Positions 1 through 8,129 of a stretch of 19,695 nucleotides of DNA are shown one piece after another. A program made the position numbers and the translations under genes. This DNA is from Thermoplasmatota archaeon (GTDB lineage: Archaea > Thermoplasmatota > Penumbrarchaeia > Penumbrarchaeales > Penumbrarchaeaceae), in assembly GCA_030600725.1 (NCBI GenBank), contig JAUVLN010000012.1:1-19695 (forward strand). Reading direction: 5' to 3'. Each line of letters begins with the position of its first letter. Position 1 is the stretch's first letter. The notes below the pieces were generated by a model. The model saw only the letters and a program-made list of their open reading frames with translations. It made no database searches and had not been told where the DNA came from.

Positions 1-1712
1 TGGACAAGGTCGGTTTCTGGGCAGTGGAAATGTGGGGGGGCGCCACATTCGACGTTCCTCTCAGGTTCCTGAACCAGAGCCCATGGGAGAGGCTGAGGAT
101 CATAAGGAAGAAGATGCCAAACACGAAGCTGATGATGCTCCTTCGCGCGCAGAACATCGTCGCCTACAGGAACTTTCCCGACGACATCGTTCAGAAGTTC
201 GTCCACCATGCCCACAAGAACGGCATCGACGTATTCAGGGTCTTCGACGCCCTGAACGACCTTCGGAACATGGAGGTGCCCATGAAGGCCGTCAAGACCG
301 AAGGCGCCCATCTTCAAGCCTGCGTATCATATACAATCTCACCCATTCATACAACGGAGTATTACATCAAGTTCATGCAGGACCTGGAGAAGATGGGGTC
401 GGACTCCATCTGTATAAAGGACATGGCCGGCATGATCTCGCCAAAGAGGGCCTACGATATCATCAAGGGCTACAAGGACCGGGGCGGCAAGTGCCCCGTT
501 GACCTTCACTCCCACTCGACATCCGGAATGACCGGGCTGGCCTATCAGAGGGCGGCCGACGCAGGTGTGGATGTGGTCGATACCGATATGTCCCCCATTG
601 CAGAGGGGACCGGACATCCCGCAACGGAGTCCGTCGTTCTGGCGTTCAAGGAGACGGAATGGGATACCGGCCTCGATGTGGATCTCCTCATGGAGATCAG
701 GGGCCACTTCAGGAAAGTTGCAAAAAAGTACAGGCATCTGATAAGGATGGAGGCGCTCAGGCCGGACCCGTCCATAGTGATGCATCAGATCCCCGGAGGG
801 ATGATCTCCAACCTGGTCTCCCAGCTGGAGATGCAGGGGGCGATCAACAGGCTAGATGACGTGCTCCACGAGATACAAACGGTCAGGGAGGAGCTCGGAT
901 ATCCCCCCCTGGTGACGCCCACCTCACAGGTTGTGGGGGTTCAGGCCGTGATGAACGTCCTCTTCGGCAGGTACAAGAACCTCCCCAAGGAGACGCTGGA
1001 CTACGTGAAGGGGATGTATGGAAAATCCCCCGCACCGATCTCCGACGAGATCAAGGAGCTGATCCTCGGCCCCAACTGGAAGGATCAGATCATCACCTGC
1101 AGGCCGGCAGACCTTCTCGAGCCCGAGTGGGACCTCAGGGAAAAGGAGCTCAAGGATATGGGGTTGTACAAGGAGCCGGAGGACGTACTGATCTATGCGA
1201 TATATCCCCAGGTTGGACTCAAGTTCCTCAAGGGTGAGGCCGTACCCGAGTTCACGTCAGAGGACCTTCCACTCCCCATCGATCACCCGGCAACCAAGGC
1301 TTTCGTGAAGTCTTTCTTCCCCGAGCTCAAGGATCTTTATCTCTATGAGGAGGAGCCAAAAGGCGGCGGACCCGCCGCCATACCCACGGAATTCGATGTC
1401 GAGGTCGACGGCGAGATGTTCGAGGTCAAGCTGAATCCGAAAGGCGGCTTCATAGTCGCCGGAGAGGGCGGCGGCGCCGAGGCCCCCCCGACCGATGTCG
1501 AGGGCGGTTTCAAAAGCCCCATGCAGGGAACGGTCCTCTCCATCAGGGTCGCAGAGGGCGACAAGGTGGAGGAGGGGCAGGTCGTCGCAACCGTCGAGGC
1601 GATGAAGATGGAGACCGAGGTCAAGGCGGACCACGGCGGCGAGGTGAAGAAGATCTACGCGGACGAGGGTGACGCGGTGGAGACCGGAACGCTGATGATG
1701 CAGATACTCTGA
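1..1712 (+). CDS. pycB: Pyruvate carboxylase subunit B (carboxyltransferase plus biotinyl domain), 5' partial
   Basis: This subunit moves the carboxyl group from biotin to pyruvate, giving oxaloacetate in the cytoplasm. The frame is open from base 3; 569 residues are visible. The true start and the N-terminal TLRD-type metal-binding motif lie upstream of the window (roughly 35-40 residues missing, judged from family members). Visible marks are WGGATFD near the left edge, IKDMAG with the lysine that is carbamylated in this family (codon 417-419), and the metal-binding HSH motif (507-515). A Gly/Pro-rich linker follows, then a C-terminal biotinyl domain with EAMKMET; the biotin-accepting lysine is at 1605-1607. 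The biotin carboxylase gene follows 9 bases downstream. Oxaloacetate decarboxylase alpha (OadA) has the same architecture, but no membrane beta subunit is nearby and a biotin carboxylase is, so pyruvate carboxylase is favoured. Confidence 0.93.
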   Translation, partial: DKVGFWAVEMWGGATFDVPLRFLNQSPWERLRIIRKKMPNTKLMMLLRAQNIVAYRNFPDDIVQKFVHHAHKNGIDVFRVFDALNDLRNMEVPMKAVKTEGAHLQACVSYTISPIHTTEYYIKFMQDLEKMGSDSICIKDMAGMISPKRAYDIIKGYKDRGGKCPVDLHSHSTSGMTGLAYQRAADAGVDVVDTDMSPIAEGTGHPATESVVLAFKETEWDTGLDVDLLMEIRGHFRKVAKKYRHLIRMEALRPDPSIVMHQIPGGMISNLVSQLEMQGAINRLDDVLHEIQTVREELGYPPLVTPTSQVVGVQAVMNVLFGRYKNLPKETLDYVKGMYGKSPAPISDEIKELILGPNWKDQIITCRPADLLEPEWDLREKELKDMGLYKEPEDVLIYAIYPQVGLKFLKGEAVPEFTSEDLPLPIDHPATKAFVKSFFPELKDLYLYEEEPKGGGPAAIPTEFDVEVDGEMFEVKLNPKGGFIVAGEGGGAEAPPTDVEGGFKSPMQGTVLSIRVAEGDKVEEGQVVATVEAMKMETEVKADHGGEVKKIYADEGDAVETGTLMMQIL

Positions 1713-1721
1713 GGTGATGAA

Positions 1722-3197
1722 ATGGCCAAAGAGGGTTTGATCAACAAGGTAATGGTGGCGAACCGCGGCGAGATCGCGATCCGCATAATGAGAGCATGCA
1801 AGGAGCTCAATATTGATACCGTGGCGGTATATTCGGATGCCGACAAGAACGCACTCTTCGTCAAGTACGCCGATGAGGCGTACAACATCGGCAAGGGGCC
1901 TGCCAGAATGAGCTATCTCGTGCAGGAGAAGCTCATCGACGTTGCGCTCAAGGCGGATGTGGAAGGTATCCATCCCGGATACGGGTTCCTCGCGGAGAAT
2001 GCCGATTTCTGTAAATTATGCCATACGAACGGCATCGAGTTCATAGGACCCCCCGAGTCGGCGATGAGGCTGATGGGGTCCAAGATCGATGCAAAGACCT
2101 CGATGATAGAGGCGGGTGTTGCGGTGGTTCCGGGTGTGGTGAAGGCCATAGCGGACCATGAGAAGGCCAAGGATATCGCCAATGAGGTCGGATACCCCAT
2201 CATGTTGAAAGCATCGGCAGGCGGCGGCGGCATCGGGATCAAGATGGTCTCGAATGATAATGAGATGGAAGAAACGCTTGATTCCATCAGGGTTCTCGCA
2301 AAGAACTCCTTCGGGGATGATTCCGTTTTCATCGAGAAATATATAGACGATCCAAGGCACATAGAGTTCCAGGTGATCGGTGACAAGAAAGGTAATGTGA
2401 TCCACCTCTACGAGAGGGAATGCTCCGTCCAGAGGAGGAACCAGAAGCTGATCGAGGAGACCCCTTCCACCGCACTTGATCCGGACCTAAGAGAGGAGAT
2501 GGGAAGGCAGGCCGTAACGGCGGCCAAGACCGCGGGATACTGGAACGCCGGCACCTGCGAGTTCATGTTCAAGGACGGGGAGTACTTCTTCCTTGAGATG
2601 AACACGAGGCTTCAGGTGGAGCACCCGATAACAGAGGAAGTGACCAGGACAGATATTGGCAGGGAGATGCTCTATGTCGCCTCCGGTCTCGATCTCAGCT
2701 ATGCCCAGGAGGACATCACTCAGACAGGGCATGCAATCGAGTTCAGGCTCAATGCAGAGGACCCCCTGAACCAGTTCGCACCCGCCCCCGGTAAGATCAT
2801 CAGGTATGCGGAGGCCTCCGGTCCAGGCATCAGGATCGACTCCGGTGTGTATCCAGGGTATACTATCCCACCATATTATGACTCCATGATAGCCAAGCTG
2901 ATAGTCTGGGGAGAGGATAGGAACTACTGTATTGCAAGGTCAAAGAGGGCCCTGTGGGAGATGCAGATAAGCGGGGTGAGGACCAACATCCCATTCCACG
3001 AGGTCGTCCTGGAGCACCCCAACTTCATCAACGGGGACTACACCACTTCCTTCATACCCAGGTACAATATCATGGACATGGTGGTGGAGTACTACAGATC
3101 ACAGAAGGCCCAGCAGGGCGGTGCTAAGAAGGCTGCCGCGATGGCAGCTGTTCAAGCTTTCATAGCCGGTGCTGCCCAGAACCAGAACAAACAGTGA
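1722..3197 (+). CDS. pycA: Pyruvate carboxylase subunit A (biotin carboxylase)
   Basis: ATP-grasp enzyme that carboxylates the biotin on PycB using bicarbonate and ATP. The 491 residues match the usual archaeal PycA length. The N-terminal Rossmann-like domain carries ANRGEIA (residues 13-19). The ATP-grasp glycine loop KASAGGGGIGIK is at 163-174. EMNTRLQVEHP at 292-302 holds the Glu, Asn and Arg that bind metal and catalyse in biotin carboxylases (E292, N294, R296, shifted by 4 from E. coli AccC). The ATG at 1722 is preceded by GAGGTGAT (1711-1718), a good Shine-Dalgarno sequence that overlaps the pycB stop, so the two genes are surely co-transcribed and probably coupled. The tail is Ala/Gln-rich (AAAMAAVQAF and onward). 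It could serve another acyl-CoA carboxylase, but the pairing with PycB makes pyruvate the best substrate. Confidence 0.93.
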   Translation: MAKEGLINKVMVANRGEIAIRIMRACKELNIDTVAVYSDADKNALFVKYADEAYNIGKGPARMSYLVQEKLIDVALKADVEGIHPGYGFLAENADFCKLCHTNGIEFIGPPESAMRLMGSKIDAKTSMIEAGVAVVPGVVKAIADHEKAKDIANEVGYPIMLKASAGGGGIGIKMVSNDNEMEETLDSIRVLAKNSFGDDSVFIEKYIDDPRHIEFQVIGDKKGNVIHLYERECSVQRRNQKLIEETPSTALDPDLREEMGRQAVTAAKTAGYWNAGTCEFMFKDGEYFFLEMNTRLQVEHPITEEVTRTDIGREMLYVASGLDLSYAQEDITQTGHAIEFRLNAEDPLNQFAPAPGKIIRYAEASGPGIRIDSGVYPGYTIPPYYDSMIAKLIVWGEDRNYCIARSKRALWEMQISGVRTNIPFHEVVLEHPNFINGDYTTSFIPRYNIMDMVVEYYRSQKAQQGGAKKAAAMAAVQAFIAGAAQNQNKQ

Positions 3198-3210
3198 AGT
3201 GAGATATCGG

Positions 3211-3240
3211 GGCTCCTTTGGGGGCCTATTTTTAACTTTT
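3211..3240 (+). terminator. Hairpin plus T-rich tail after pycA
   Basis: GGCTCC (3211-3216) pairs with GGGGCC (3221-3226), with one G-U pair, around the loop TTTG. It is followed at once by a T-rich stretch (3227-3240). It lies 13 bases after the pycA stop. The hairpin may be secondary, since archaeal termination depends mainly on the T-run, but the place and shape fit the end of the pycBA transcript. Confidence 0.6.
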
Positions 3241-3350
3241 CCACCTGATAATTTAACCGTTTTCAAATATTATTTGAATGGTGCAAATATGAAGGACTGC
3301 GTTTCCATTTTTTCTTATAGGTCCAACACCTCATTTGGTCCAAGGTCAGG

Positions 3351-3364
3351 TTAATATATTTATA
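3351..3364 (+). promoter_or_regulatory. TATA-like core promoter for the 3382 gene
   Basis: TTAATATATTTATA is centred about 25 bases before the ATG at 3382, where an archaeal TATA box would put transcription start on or next to the start codon. No Shine-Dalgarno sequence is present, so a leaderless mRNA is likely. The rest of 3241-3350 is AT-rich with no gene I can support. Confidence 0.55.
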
Positions 3365-3381
3365 CCTGATACTATGGCTTC

Positions 3382-3741
3382 ATGGAACAAGCAGGCGATT
3401 ATAGTTTTTCATCGATAAGCGAGGATACTGCTGAGGTGGAGAAGGAGGTCGAAGCTCCAACACCGTCATTTCCCACAGTAAAGTTCGTGATCATGTTGGT
3501 AACTGGATTTATTGGAGTCATCGTATCGCCTTTCTTTCTTGCCCCAATGGGGTTGATCACCGGGAATATGATATTGGGGGCGATCATGGTTTCCCTTGCA
3601 CTTGGTGGAGTGTCCGGCTTCATTGGTGAAAGGTTTATAAAAATGGAGAGGAAGATCGGTTGGATAGGCATCGCCTTTTTAACGATCGTGATACTATTGA
3701 TCGTGGTACCGATCATATATCTATTCCTATCTCCAATCTAG
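3382..3741 (+). CDS. Small membrane protein, three predicted TM segments, function unknown
   Basis: 119 residues that I do not recognise as a family. An acidic, Ser/Glu-rich N-terminal tail of about 33 residues is followed by three hydrophobic segments at about 34-54, 60-82 and 92-116, the last running almost to the C-terminus. A short basic loop (RFIKMERK) sits between segments two and three, suggesting that loop is cytoplasmic. The start is supported by the TATA-like box about 25 bases upstream (leaderless pattern). Low GC compared with the pyc genes upstream. No partner can be named; the next gene is another small membrane protein nearly 300 bases away with its own promoter. Confidence 0.65.
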   Translation: MEQAGDYSFSSISEDTAEVEKEVEAPTPSFPTVKFVIMLVTGFIGVIVSPFFLAPMGLITGNMILGAIMVSLALGGVSGFIGERFIKMERKIGWIGIAFLTIVILLIVVPIIYLFLSPI

Positions 3742-4036
3742 GATCTTGTAAGTAAAATCCATTAAAATATCCCCATATCCATAAGACCGCTGGAAGGATG
3801 GCCTTACGATCAAACAGCTGGTCAGAGTGCTGCATTTGAAGATAACAGAGAAAGTAAGCATACTATCATCTAATGTTATCTGCCTTTTAGAGAGAAACTA
3901 CTGTGGCCCCAGCGATGTGCACTATGCAAAACGATATCAACCAACAAGGACATTTTTCCCGCATATGTGAATTTATGCCTTATAATTTATATCAAAGTTA
4001 AAAATCCTTTTAATATATATCAGCCGTAACAGGAAT
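3742..4036. other. AT-rich intergenic region with a 61-codon start-less open frame
   Basis: About 295 bases without a convincing gene. On the plus strand one frame stays open from 3785 to 3970 (61 codons, no ATG near its beginning, no ribosome site); its translation includes the stretch KQLVRVLHLKITEKV and resembles nothing I can name. It may be chance or the remnant of a decayed gene. The last 30 bases hold the promoter of the next gene. No tRNA, repeat array or obvious RNA structure was seen. Confidence 0.35.
4008..4020 (+). promoter_or_regulatory. TATA-like core promoter for the 4037-4581 gene pair
   Basis: TTTTAATATATAT is centred about 23 bases before the ATG at 4037, again placing transcription start at or very near the start codon. 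Confidence 0.5.
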
Positions 4037-4264
4037 ATGAGACGAAAGCACTTCTGGGCATGGACCATTTTCGTGGGTTTCGTCATAATGACACTGGGGA
4101 GCTTCATAGCATTCATACCATACGTGGGGCTCCCGATGATGCTTCTTGGAGTTGTTATCGTTTTAATCGCTATTCCCTTCCTTGTAAGTATATTGATCCG
4201 TGATAGGAAGAAGGATTACCTGGATATGGAAAAGGATATTTCAAAGGAGGATCTGAGACCATGA
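4037..4264 (+). CDS. Small two-TM membrane protein, coupled to UPF0145 gene
   Basis: 75 residues: a short basic N-terminus (MRRKHF), two hydrophobic segments at about 8-29 and 32-54, then a charged cytoplasmic tail rich in Lys, Asp and Glu. No family recognised. Its stop overlaps the next start in ATGA (4261-4264), and the Shine-Dalgarno sequence of the next gene, AAAGGAGGA, lies inside its tail. Translation of the pair is therefore coupled, and the membrane protein may work with the UPF0145 protein. Unsure beyond that. Confidence 0.65.
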   Translation: MRRKHFWAWTIFVGFVIMTLGSFIAFIPYVGLPMMLLGVVIVLIAIPFLVSILIRDRKKDYLDMEKDISKEDLRP

Positions 4265-4581
4265 GATTGTCAAATTTGGATCACGTGCCGGGATACGAGG
4301 TCGTGGAGGACCTCGGGCTCGTCCGGGCGAACGTGGTGAGGGCAAAGCACGTGGGAAAGGACATAATAGCCAGCTTCAAGAACCTCGTGGGAGGGGAGCT
4401 CCGGGAATACACAGAGATGCTCTCCGAATCAAGGGAGATCGCCATATCTCGAATGAGCAAGAAGGCAGAGGAGCTTGGAGCGGATGCGGTCATCAATGTG
4501 CGGTTCATGACCTCGGGCATCGCCAACGGCGCTGCGGAGATCATGGCATACGGGACCGCGGTCAAGCTGAAAAGGAGATGA
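4261..4581 (+). CDS. UPF0145 / YbjQ family protein
   Basis: 106 residues matching the YbjQ (UPF0145) fold family, often labelled 'putative heavy-metal binding' though the function is not established. Typical signs: an N-terminal GYEVVEDLGLVRANVVR strand region, a central GGELREYTEML segment, AEELGADAVINVRF, and a C-terminal AYGTAVKLK strand. The family forms pentameric rings. Start chosen at 4261 because AAAGGAGGA is well placed about 10 bases upstream and the ATGA overlap couples it to the membrane-protein gene before it. No cysteine or histidine cluster is visible that would support metal binding in this copy. Confidence 0.85.
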   Translation: MRLSNLDHVPGYEVVEDLGLVRANVVRAKHVGKDIIASFKNLVGGELREYTEMLSESREIAISRMSKKAEELGADAVINVRFMTSGIANGAAEIMAYGTAVKLKRR

Positions 4582-4588
4582 AGTGGTA

Positions 4589-4726
4589 TCAGAGCCCTAG
4601 GAACATTACTACAAACCCGGATAGCATGATCGCCCCTCCTACGATAGAATGGATATTAGGCTCCAATTTTCCAAGTTTCACAGAGGATAGGCCCACTGTT
4701 GATAGAACTGTGCAAACCAAAGGCAT
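4589..4726 (-). CDS. Possible 45-residue membrane peptide (doubtful)
   Basis: Minus-strand open frame with ATG at 4726 preceded by AAAGGTGACGC, a plausible Shine-Dalgarno sequence at good spacing. The product is hydrophobic, with a C-terminal segment GGAIMLSGFVVMFLGL that looks like a TM helix ending the protein. A further hydrophobic stretch (GILFVVSGL) is encoded upstream in another frame, so this may be the end of a decayed, frameshifted membrane protein rather than a real small gene. It lies between the UPF0145 gene and the CPBP protease gene, otherwise a 209-base gap. Confidence 0.25.
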   Translation of the reverse strand: MPLVCTVLSTVGLSSVKLGKLEPNIHSIVGGAIMLSGFVVMFLGL

Positions 4727-4790
4727 GCGTCACCTTTTTTCAAGGCCGGAAACCACGAAGAGAATACCCTGAAAAGAATAATTAACCGGG

Positions 4791-6443
4791 ATGCCATCAG
4801 GACTTGATATCATGGATGTTCTCGATAGGCCAAAGGGATCCGGCACGCAGGCGGAGATGATGAAGGACCCGCGCTGGAACACCGTCCCCCCTGTAGGGGA
4901 CAGGCCGATCTCCAACAGGTGGAAGTTCCTCTTCCTCATCCTCGTTGTTTTCATGGTCAAACTGGTTATCTGGTCCATCTACCGCTGGTCCACGGGAAAC
5001 CTTTCCATTTTCACGGACCCGGAGAACGGGAGGGCCCTTGTCTACTGGTCCTCCCTCTTCGCCAAACCTATCCTCCAGCTGGGCCCCGTGTTCTTTCTAT
5101 GGTGGTATCTGTTCAGGGAGAAGGGGACGCCGTTCCGGTTCACCAGAAAGAACCTGACATCCTCAATTATATGGGGGTGCCTGGGAGGGTTGGTATTCTT
5201 CATAGTTGCAACCGCGATCTACGTGGGCCACATGAGGGTGATGGGATACGGAACCGATTTTCACATGGCCGCGGGGTGGGACGACTTAGGTTGGGGGCTC
5301 ATAATCGCCATGATGTTCTCGTACATGATCTCCACAGGACCTGCAGAGGAGCTCTTCTCCCGGGGGTTCCTGCAGGACCAATCCGCCAGGGTCTTCTCCA
5401 TCCCCATGGCGATCGGGTTCTCCACCGTTCTATTCGCCGTGGGACATCTGCCCATATCCATCATGATGTACAGGATGCCCCTGATCAATATCTTCTGGTA
5501 CATGCTTATCCTGGTTTTAATGGGGGTATTCTTCTCGATCATCTATCACTGGTCCCGAAACATCGTCCTTGGGATCATCATACACGGCCTGTGGGACTGG
5601 TACCTCTCCTTATTCGGTATCAAAGGAGCGTTCACCACAGCTTTCATCGATAACGCCTCCACCAACTTCGGCAGGATAGACTTCATCAACACCGTACTGA
5701 CCGCTGCGGTCATGCTTCCCTTCTTCTATCTGCTCTACCGCGTCTTCTGGAAGAGGTATACAGACGGCGACGATGGTCGGGTTAGATTCTTCGATGATAT
5801 GAGGGACAGCCTGTGGAACCGCCCCTGGGTGAAGTGGATCCGATCGAGGGATCGGGGTACCTGGCCAAGGAGGCCGTGGATCGCCACGTTCACCGCGGTG
5901 GGCCTTTTCTGCCTGGCCATGCTCCCGCTCGCAGCGGTGGTAGGTACCGATGACCCCGAGTACAAGAGCGACAGGTACCAGGATCCGGTGGAGGGGCGGG
6001 ATGTCTTCGATGTATACGACATACACGATTTCGGGAACCTCAACGAGGGGGGGGAGATAACCTACGAACTTGACGATCTCGGATATTCGATGTTCAGCGT
6101 CAACGTAACGGTAGAGTGGGCCGACGAACCCGCCGAGAGGCCCGGTTACAGGAACGGTGCGGATATATTCGAGGCCACTATCTCCGATGGGGGAGGGGTT
6201 CTCAAGACGATGACGGGATCGGGCGGTACGATCGATCTGGATCTCGATCTGGGAAAGGATGCCTCTTACAACGGAACCATCACGGTGACCCTTGTCCTGA
6301 TCGATGCGGGCGATCAATCGGCCAGGATCGGGCCGGGCATCTTCCCGATAGAGGACACCTCCAACGATTACGCAATCGATATCGAATTCACCACCTGGCA
6401 TTATATCGAAGGTACGGGGGACAGCCCGACGGTGAGATGGTGA
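4791..6443 (+). CDS. CPBP (CAAX-type) intramembrane metalloprotease with C-terminal outer domain
   Basis: 550 residues. The membrane part (about 44-320) has several TM helices and the CPBP/Abi protease motifs: EELFSR at 186-191 (EExxxR motif), FAVGH at 215-219, and HGLWD at 265-269. These give the two glutamates and two histidines expected of this glutamic/metallo-type intramembrane protease family. A further TM segment at about 363-384 leads to a roughly 165-residue acidic, beta-rich domain presumably outside the cell. That extension is unusual; ordinary members end soon after the HxxxD motif at 250-320 residues. The substrate is unknown. The start could also be ATG 4812, because the nearest TATA-like stretch (AATAATTA, 4777-4784) suits 4812 better than 4791. 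The stop is 2 bases from the convergent surface-protein gene. Confidence 0.85.
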   Translation: MPSGLDIMDVLDRPKGSGTQAEMMKDPRWNTVPPVGDRPISNRWKFLFLILVVFMVKLVIWSIYRWSTGNLSIFTDPENGRALVYWSSLFAKPILQLGPVFFLWWYLFREKGTPFRFTRKNLTSSIIWGCLGGLVFFIVATAIYVGHMRVMGYGTDFHMAAGWDDLGWGLIIAMMFSYMISTGPAEELFSRGFLQDQSARVFSIPMAIGFSTVLFAVGHLPISIMMYRMPLINIFWYMLILVLMGVFFSIIYHWSRNIVLGIIIHGLWDWYLSLFGIKGAFTTAFIDNASTNFGRIDFINTVLTAAVMLPFFYLLYRVFWKRYTDGDDGRVRFFDDMRDSLWNRPWVKWIRSRDRGTWPRRPWIATFTAVGLFCLAMLPLAAVVGTDDPEYKSDRYQDPVEGRDVFDVYDIHDFGNLNEGGEITYELDDLGYSMFSVNVTVEWADEPAERPGYRNGADIFEATISDGGGVLKTMTGSGGTIDLDLDLGKDASYNGTITVTLVLIDAGDQSARIGPGIFPIEDTSNDYAIDIEFTTWHYIEGTGDSPTVRW

Positions 6444-6445
6444 GA

Positions 6446-7984
6446 TCATCCCTTACCCGAGTTATCATCCATGTAGAACGATCCGTAATACTCCTCCTCA
6501 TCCTCCGGCGTCCTCTCGACATGGGGTTCTCCCTTGCCCCGCTTTCCGGAAGCGGCGACCACAAGGAGAACGCCCATAAGGAGAGATATCATCACTATCG
6601 AAACGGCAGCGATCATGATCGCAAGACGGGTCAATAGAACATTGGTGGGCCCCTCCTTTCCCTCCGGCGTGAACGAGGAGATCTCGTAAGTGGGATCGTG
6701 GAATATCTCCCGGCCCCCCGGGAAGGAGAAGCCTGCGATTATGCCGATCCCCCTGAAGACGGCGCCGCCTGCGGTCTGATGGCTGACCCTCCGGGCCATG
6801 AATACCTGGAAGCGGGCCTCCTCGACCCTTCCGTCAACCTCAACCTCGCTGACCCATGTCAGTCTCCCCACCCTGTTCCAGGTATCGGATATGGAGAGCT
6901 GGTTCTCCGTCACGACCTTCGGGTCCTGGATGGCCTCGGAGATCACACCGTCATCCCCCTCGTATTCCACCGAGTCGTCCTCGCCGAGGGTCCTGCTCCC
7001 CTCCGATGTCCTGTACGAGGCGACCCCCCTTCCCAGTTCGGACAGCATCTCCAGATCCATCCATTCGTAAACCATGCGGTTGCAATTCGTGGCGAAGATG
7101 ATCTCCGTGGAGAGGAGAAGCGCAGGGTTCCTGTTCCTCGGTGAGAAATCCCACCCCCTTATCATCTGATCATACTTGGTCCCGGCAGATAACGATGTGC
7201 CCCTGTAGATGCGTTGGCCCTCTGGTTTCAGGACCCGATCGTCCCCGGGTTCCGAAGAGACGGTGACCCTGTAGACGGGCACATCCATCTCCACGTTCTC
7301 CCTGGTAAGGGAGAAGTGGAATGTAAGCTCCACCCGGTCAACCACGGCATCCCTCATAATGGGCACCTCCAGCAGAGGAGTGACATATCCGAGGGCGGTT
7401 GTGGATAGCTTCACGGACCAGGTGATCGTACCGTTATCAAGTTCCTCCATCGCGATGTCTGTTGGCGTCCATGCCGCCTTGAGGGATGCTTTCTTGTATA
7501 CTGGCTCGAACAATGGAACCTCGTCGGAGCCATCGACCGCATCCTCTTCGCCCCTGGCCTCCGATCTTCTGGAATCCCATGTTCCGTCGCCGTTGACGTC
7601 GTTGAACTCGTATATCATATTGAACTTTTGCGAATAGATGGTCTTGACCGGTATCGCCCTGTCCGACTGCAGTTTTTGGCCCCCCTCATCGTACACATCC
7701 GCCATTCCCAGGTATCTCGTATACAGGGATACGACGTGAACGAAGTTGGGGTTCTCTTCCGTTCCGAATAGAACGCCTATCATCGAATTCCCCTCAGGTG
7801 AGTGGATGCCTATGAACTCTCCTCCTCCCATTATGCCCTGAACGTCAGTCCTTGTGACGGCCAGGGAAGCGAACTCATCACGGGCTATTACCTCTGCCCC
7901 TTCCACACCATATGATATGGCGAGGGACGCCGATAGTACGGACAACATGATCAGGAGGGATACGGCCGTTCTCACAATCTGCAT
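6446..7984 (-). CDS. Secreted surface protein with C-terminal membrane anchor, function unknown
   Basis: 512 residues, family not recognised. The N-terminus looks like a signal peptide (MQIVRTAV, then a hydrophobic run to about residue 25). A large, acidic, beta-rich region follows, containing DVNGDGTWD, which has the pattern of a calcium-binding loop (dockerin/EF-hand type). One TM segment (about 452-477) ends in a 35-residue charged tail (GKRGKGE, then Glu/Tyr/Asp-rich), so the bulk should face outside. Start chosen at ATG 7984: AGGTGAT lies 5 bases upstream, and the TATA-like box at 8021-8030 would start transcription near 8000, downstream of the longer in-frame TTG at 8011. Convergent with the CPBP protease gene and divergent from the STAND regulator gene. 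Confidence 0.75.
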   Translation of the reverse strand: MQIVRTAVSLLIMLSVLSASLAISYGVEGAEVIARDEFASLAVTRTDVQGIMGGGEFIGIHSPEGNSMIGVLFGTEENPNFVHVVSLYTRYLGMADVYDEGGQKLQSDRAIPVKTIYSQKFNMIYEFNDVNGDGTWDSRRSEARGEEDAVDGSDEVPLFEPVYKKASLKAAWTPTDIAMEELDNGTITWSVKLSTTALGYVTPLLEVPIMRDAVVDRVELTFHFSLTRENVEMDVPVYRVTVSSEPGDDRVLKPEGQRIYRGTSLSAGTKYDQMIRGWDFSPRNRNPALLLSTEIIFATNCNRMVYEWMDLEMLSELGRGVASYRTSEGSRTLGEDDSVEYEGDDGVISEAIQDPKVVTENQLSISDTWNRVGRLTWVSEVEVDGRVEEARFQVFMARRVSHQTAGGAVFRGIGIIAGFSFPGGREIFHDPTYEISSFTPEGKEGPTNVLLTRLAIMIAAVSIVMISLLMGVLLVVAASGKRGKGEPHVERTPEDEEEYYGSFYMDDNSGKG

Positions 7985-8020
7985 TATCATCACCTGTGAG
8001 GGAACATCCAACTGGAACCC

Positions 8021-8030
8021 TATATAAATA
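8021..8030 (-). promoter_or_regulatory. TATA-like core promoter of the surface-protein gene
   Basis: On the minus strand this reads TATTTATATA. It predicts transcription start near 8000, giving a leader of about 16 bases that contains the AGGTGAT ribosome site before ATG 7984. Confidence 0.6.
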
Positions 8031-8092
8031 ACGGGGAACTGTACCCTCTTGTATCACCTGATCTCCGGATCGATCGCCGATACTTTTCCCCA

Positions 8093-8107
8093 TTAAAGAT
8101 TAATATC
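8093..8107 (+). promoter_or_regulatory. TATA-like core promoter of the STAND regulator gene
   Basis: TTAAAGATTAATATC; its right half is centred about 26 bases before ATG 8130. This argues for a leaderless transcript starting at 8130 and against the upstream TTG at 8118. It shares a roughly 145-base divergent region with the opposite promoter at 8021-8030. Confidence 0.5.
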
Positions 8108-8129
8108 TCTCATTCGTTTGGTATGCAGG

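Noticed and set aside
1257..1973. 238-codon minus-strand open frame across the pycB/pycA junction
   Set aside because: It lies antisense to two certain genes, its product has no family pattern, and long antisense frames are expected in GC-rich coding DNA.
4791..6443. CPBP protein as an 'Abi' phage-defence or bacteriocin-immunity gene
   Set aside because: The Abi name is historical; no defence genes flank it, and the family is mostly membrane proteases.
5610..6449. 279-codon minus-strand open frame opposite the CPBP protease gene
   Set aside because: Antisense shadow; the plus-strand frame has clear protease motifs and TM segments, while the minus product is low in recognisable structure.
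7399..7408. TGTGGATAG, one base from a DnaA box
   Set aside because: Single imperfect copy inside a coding gene with no cluster of such sites; no origin is suggested even though a DnaA-like protein is encoded nearby.
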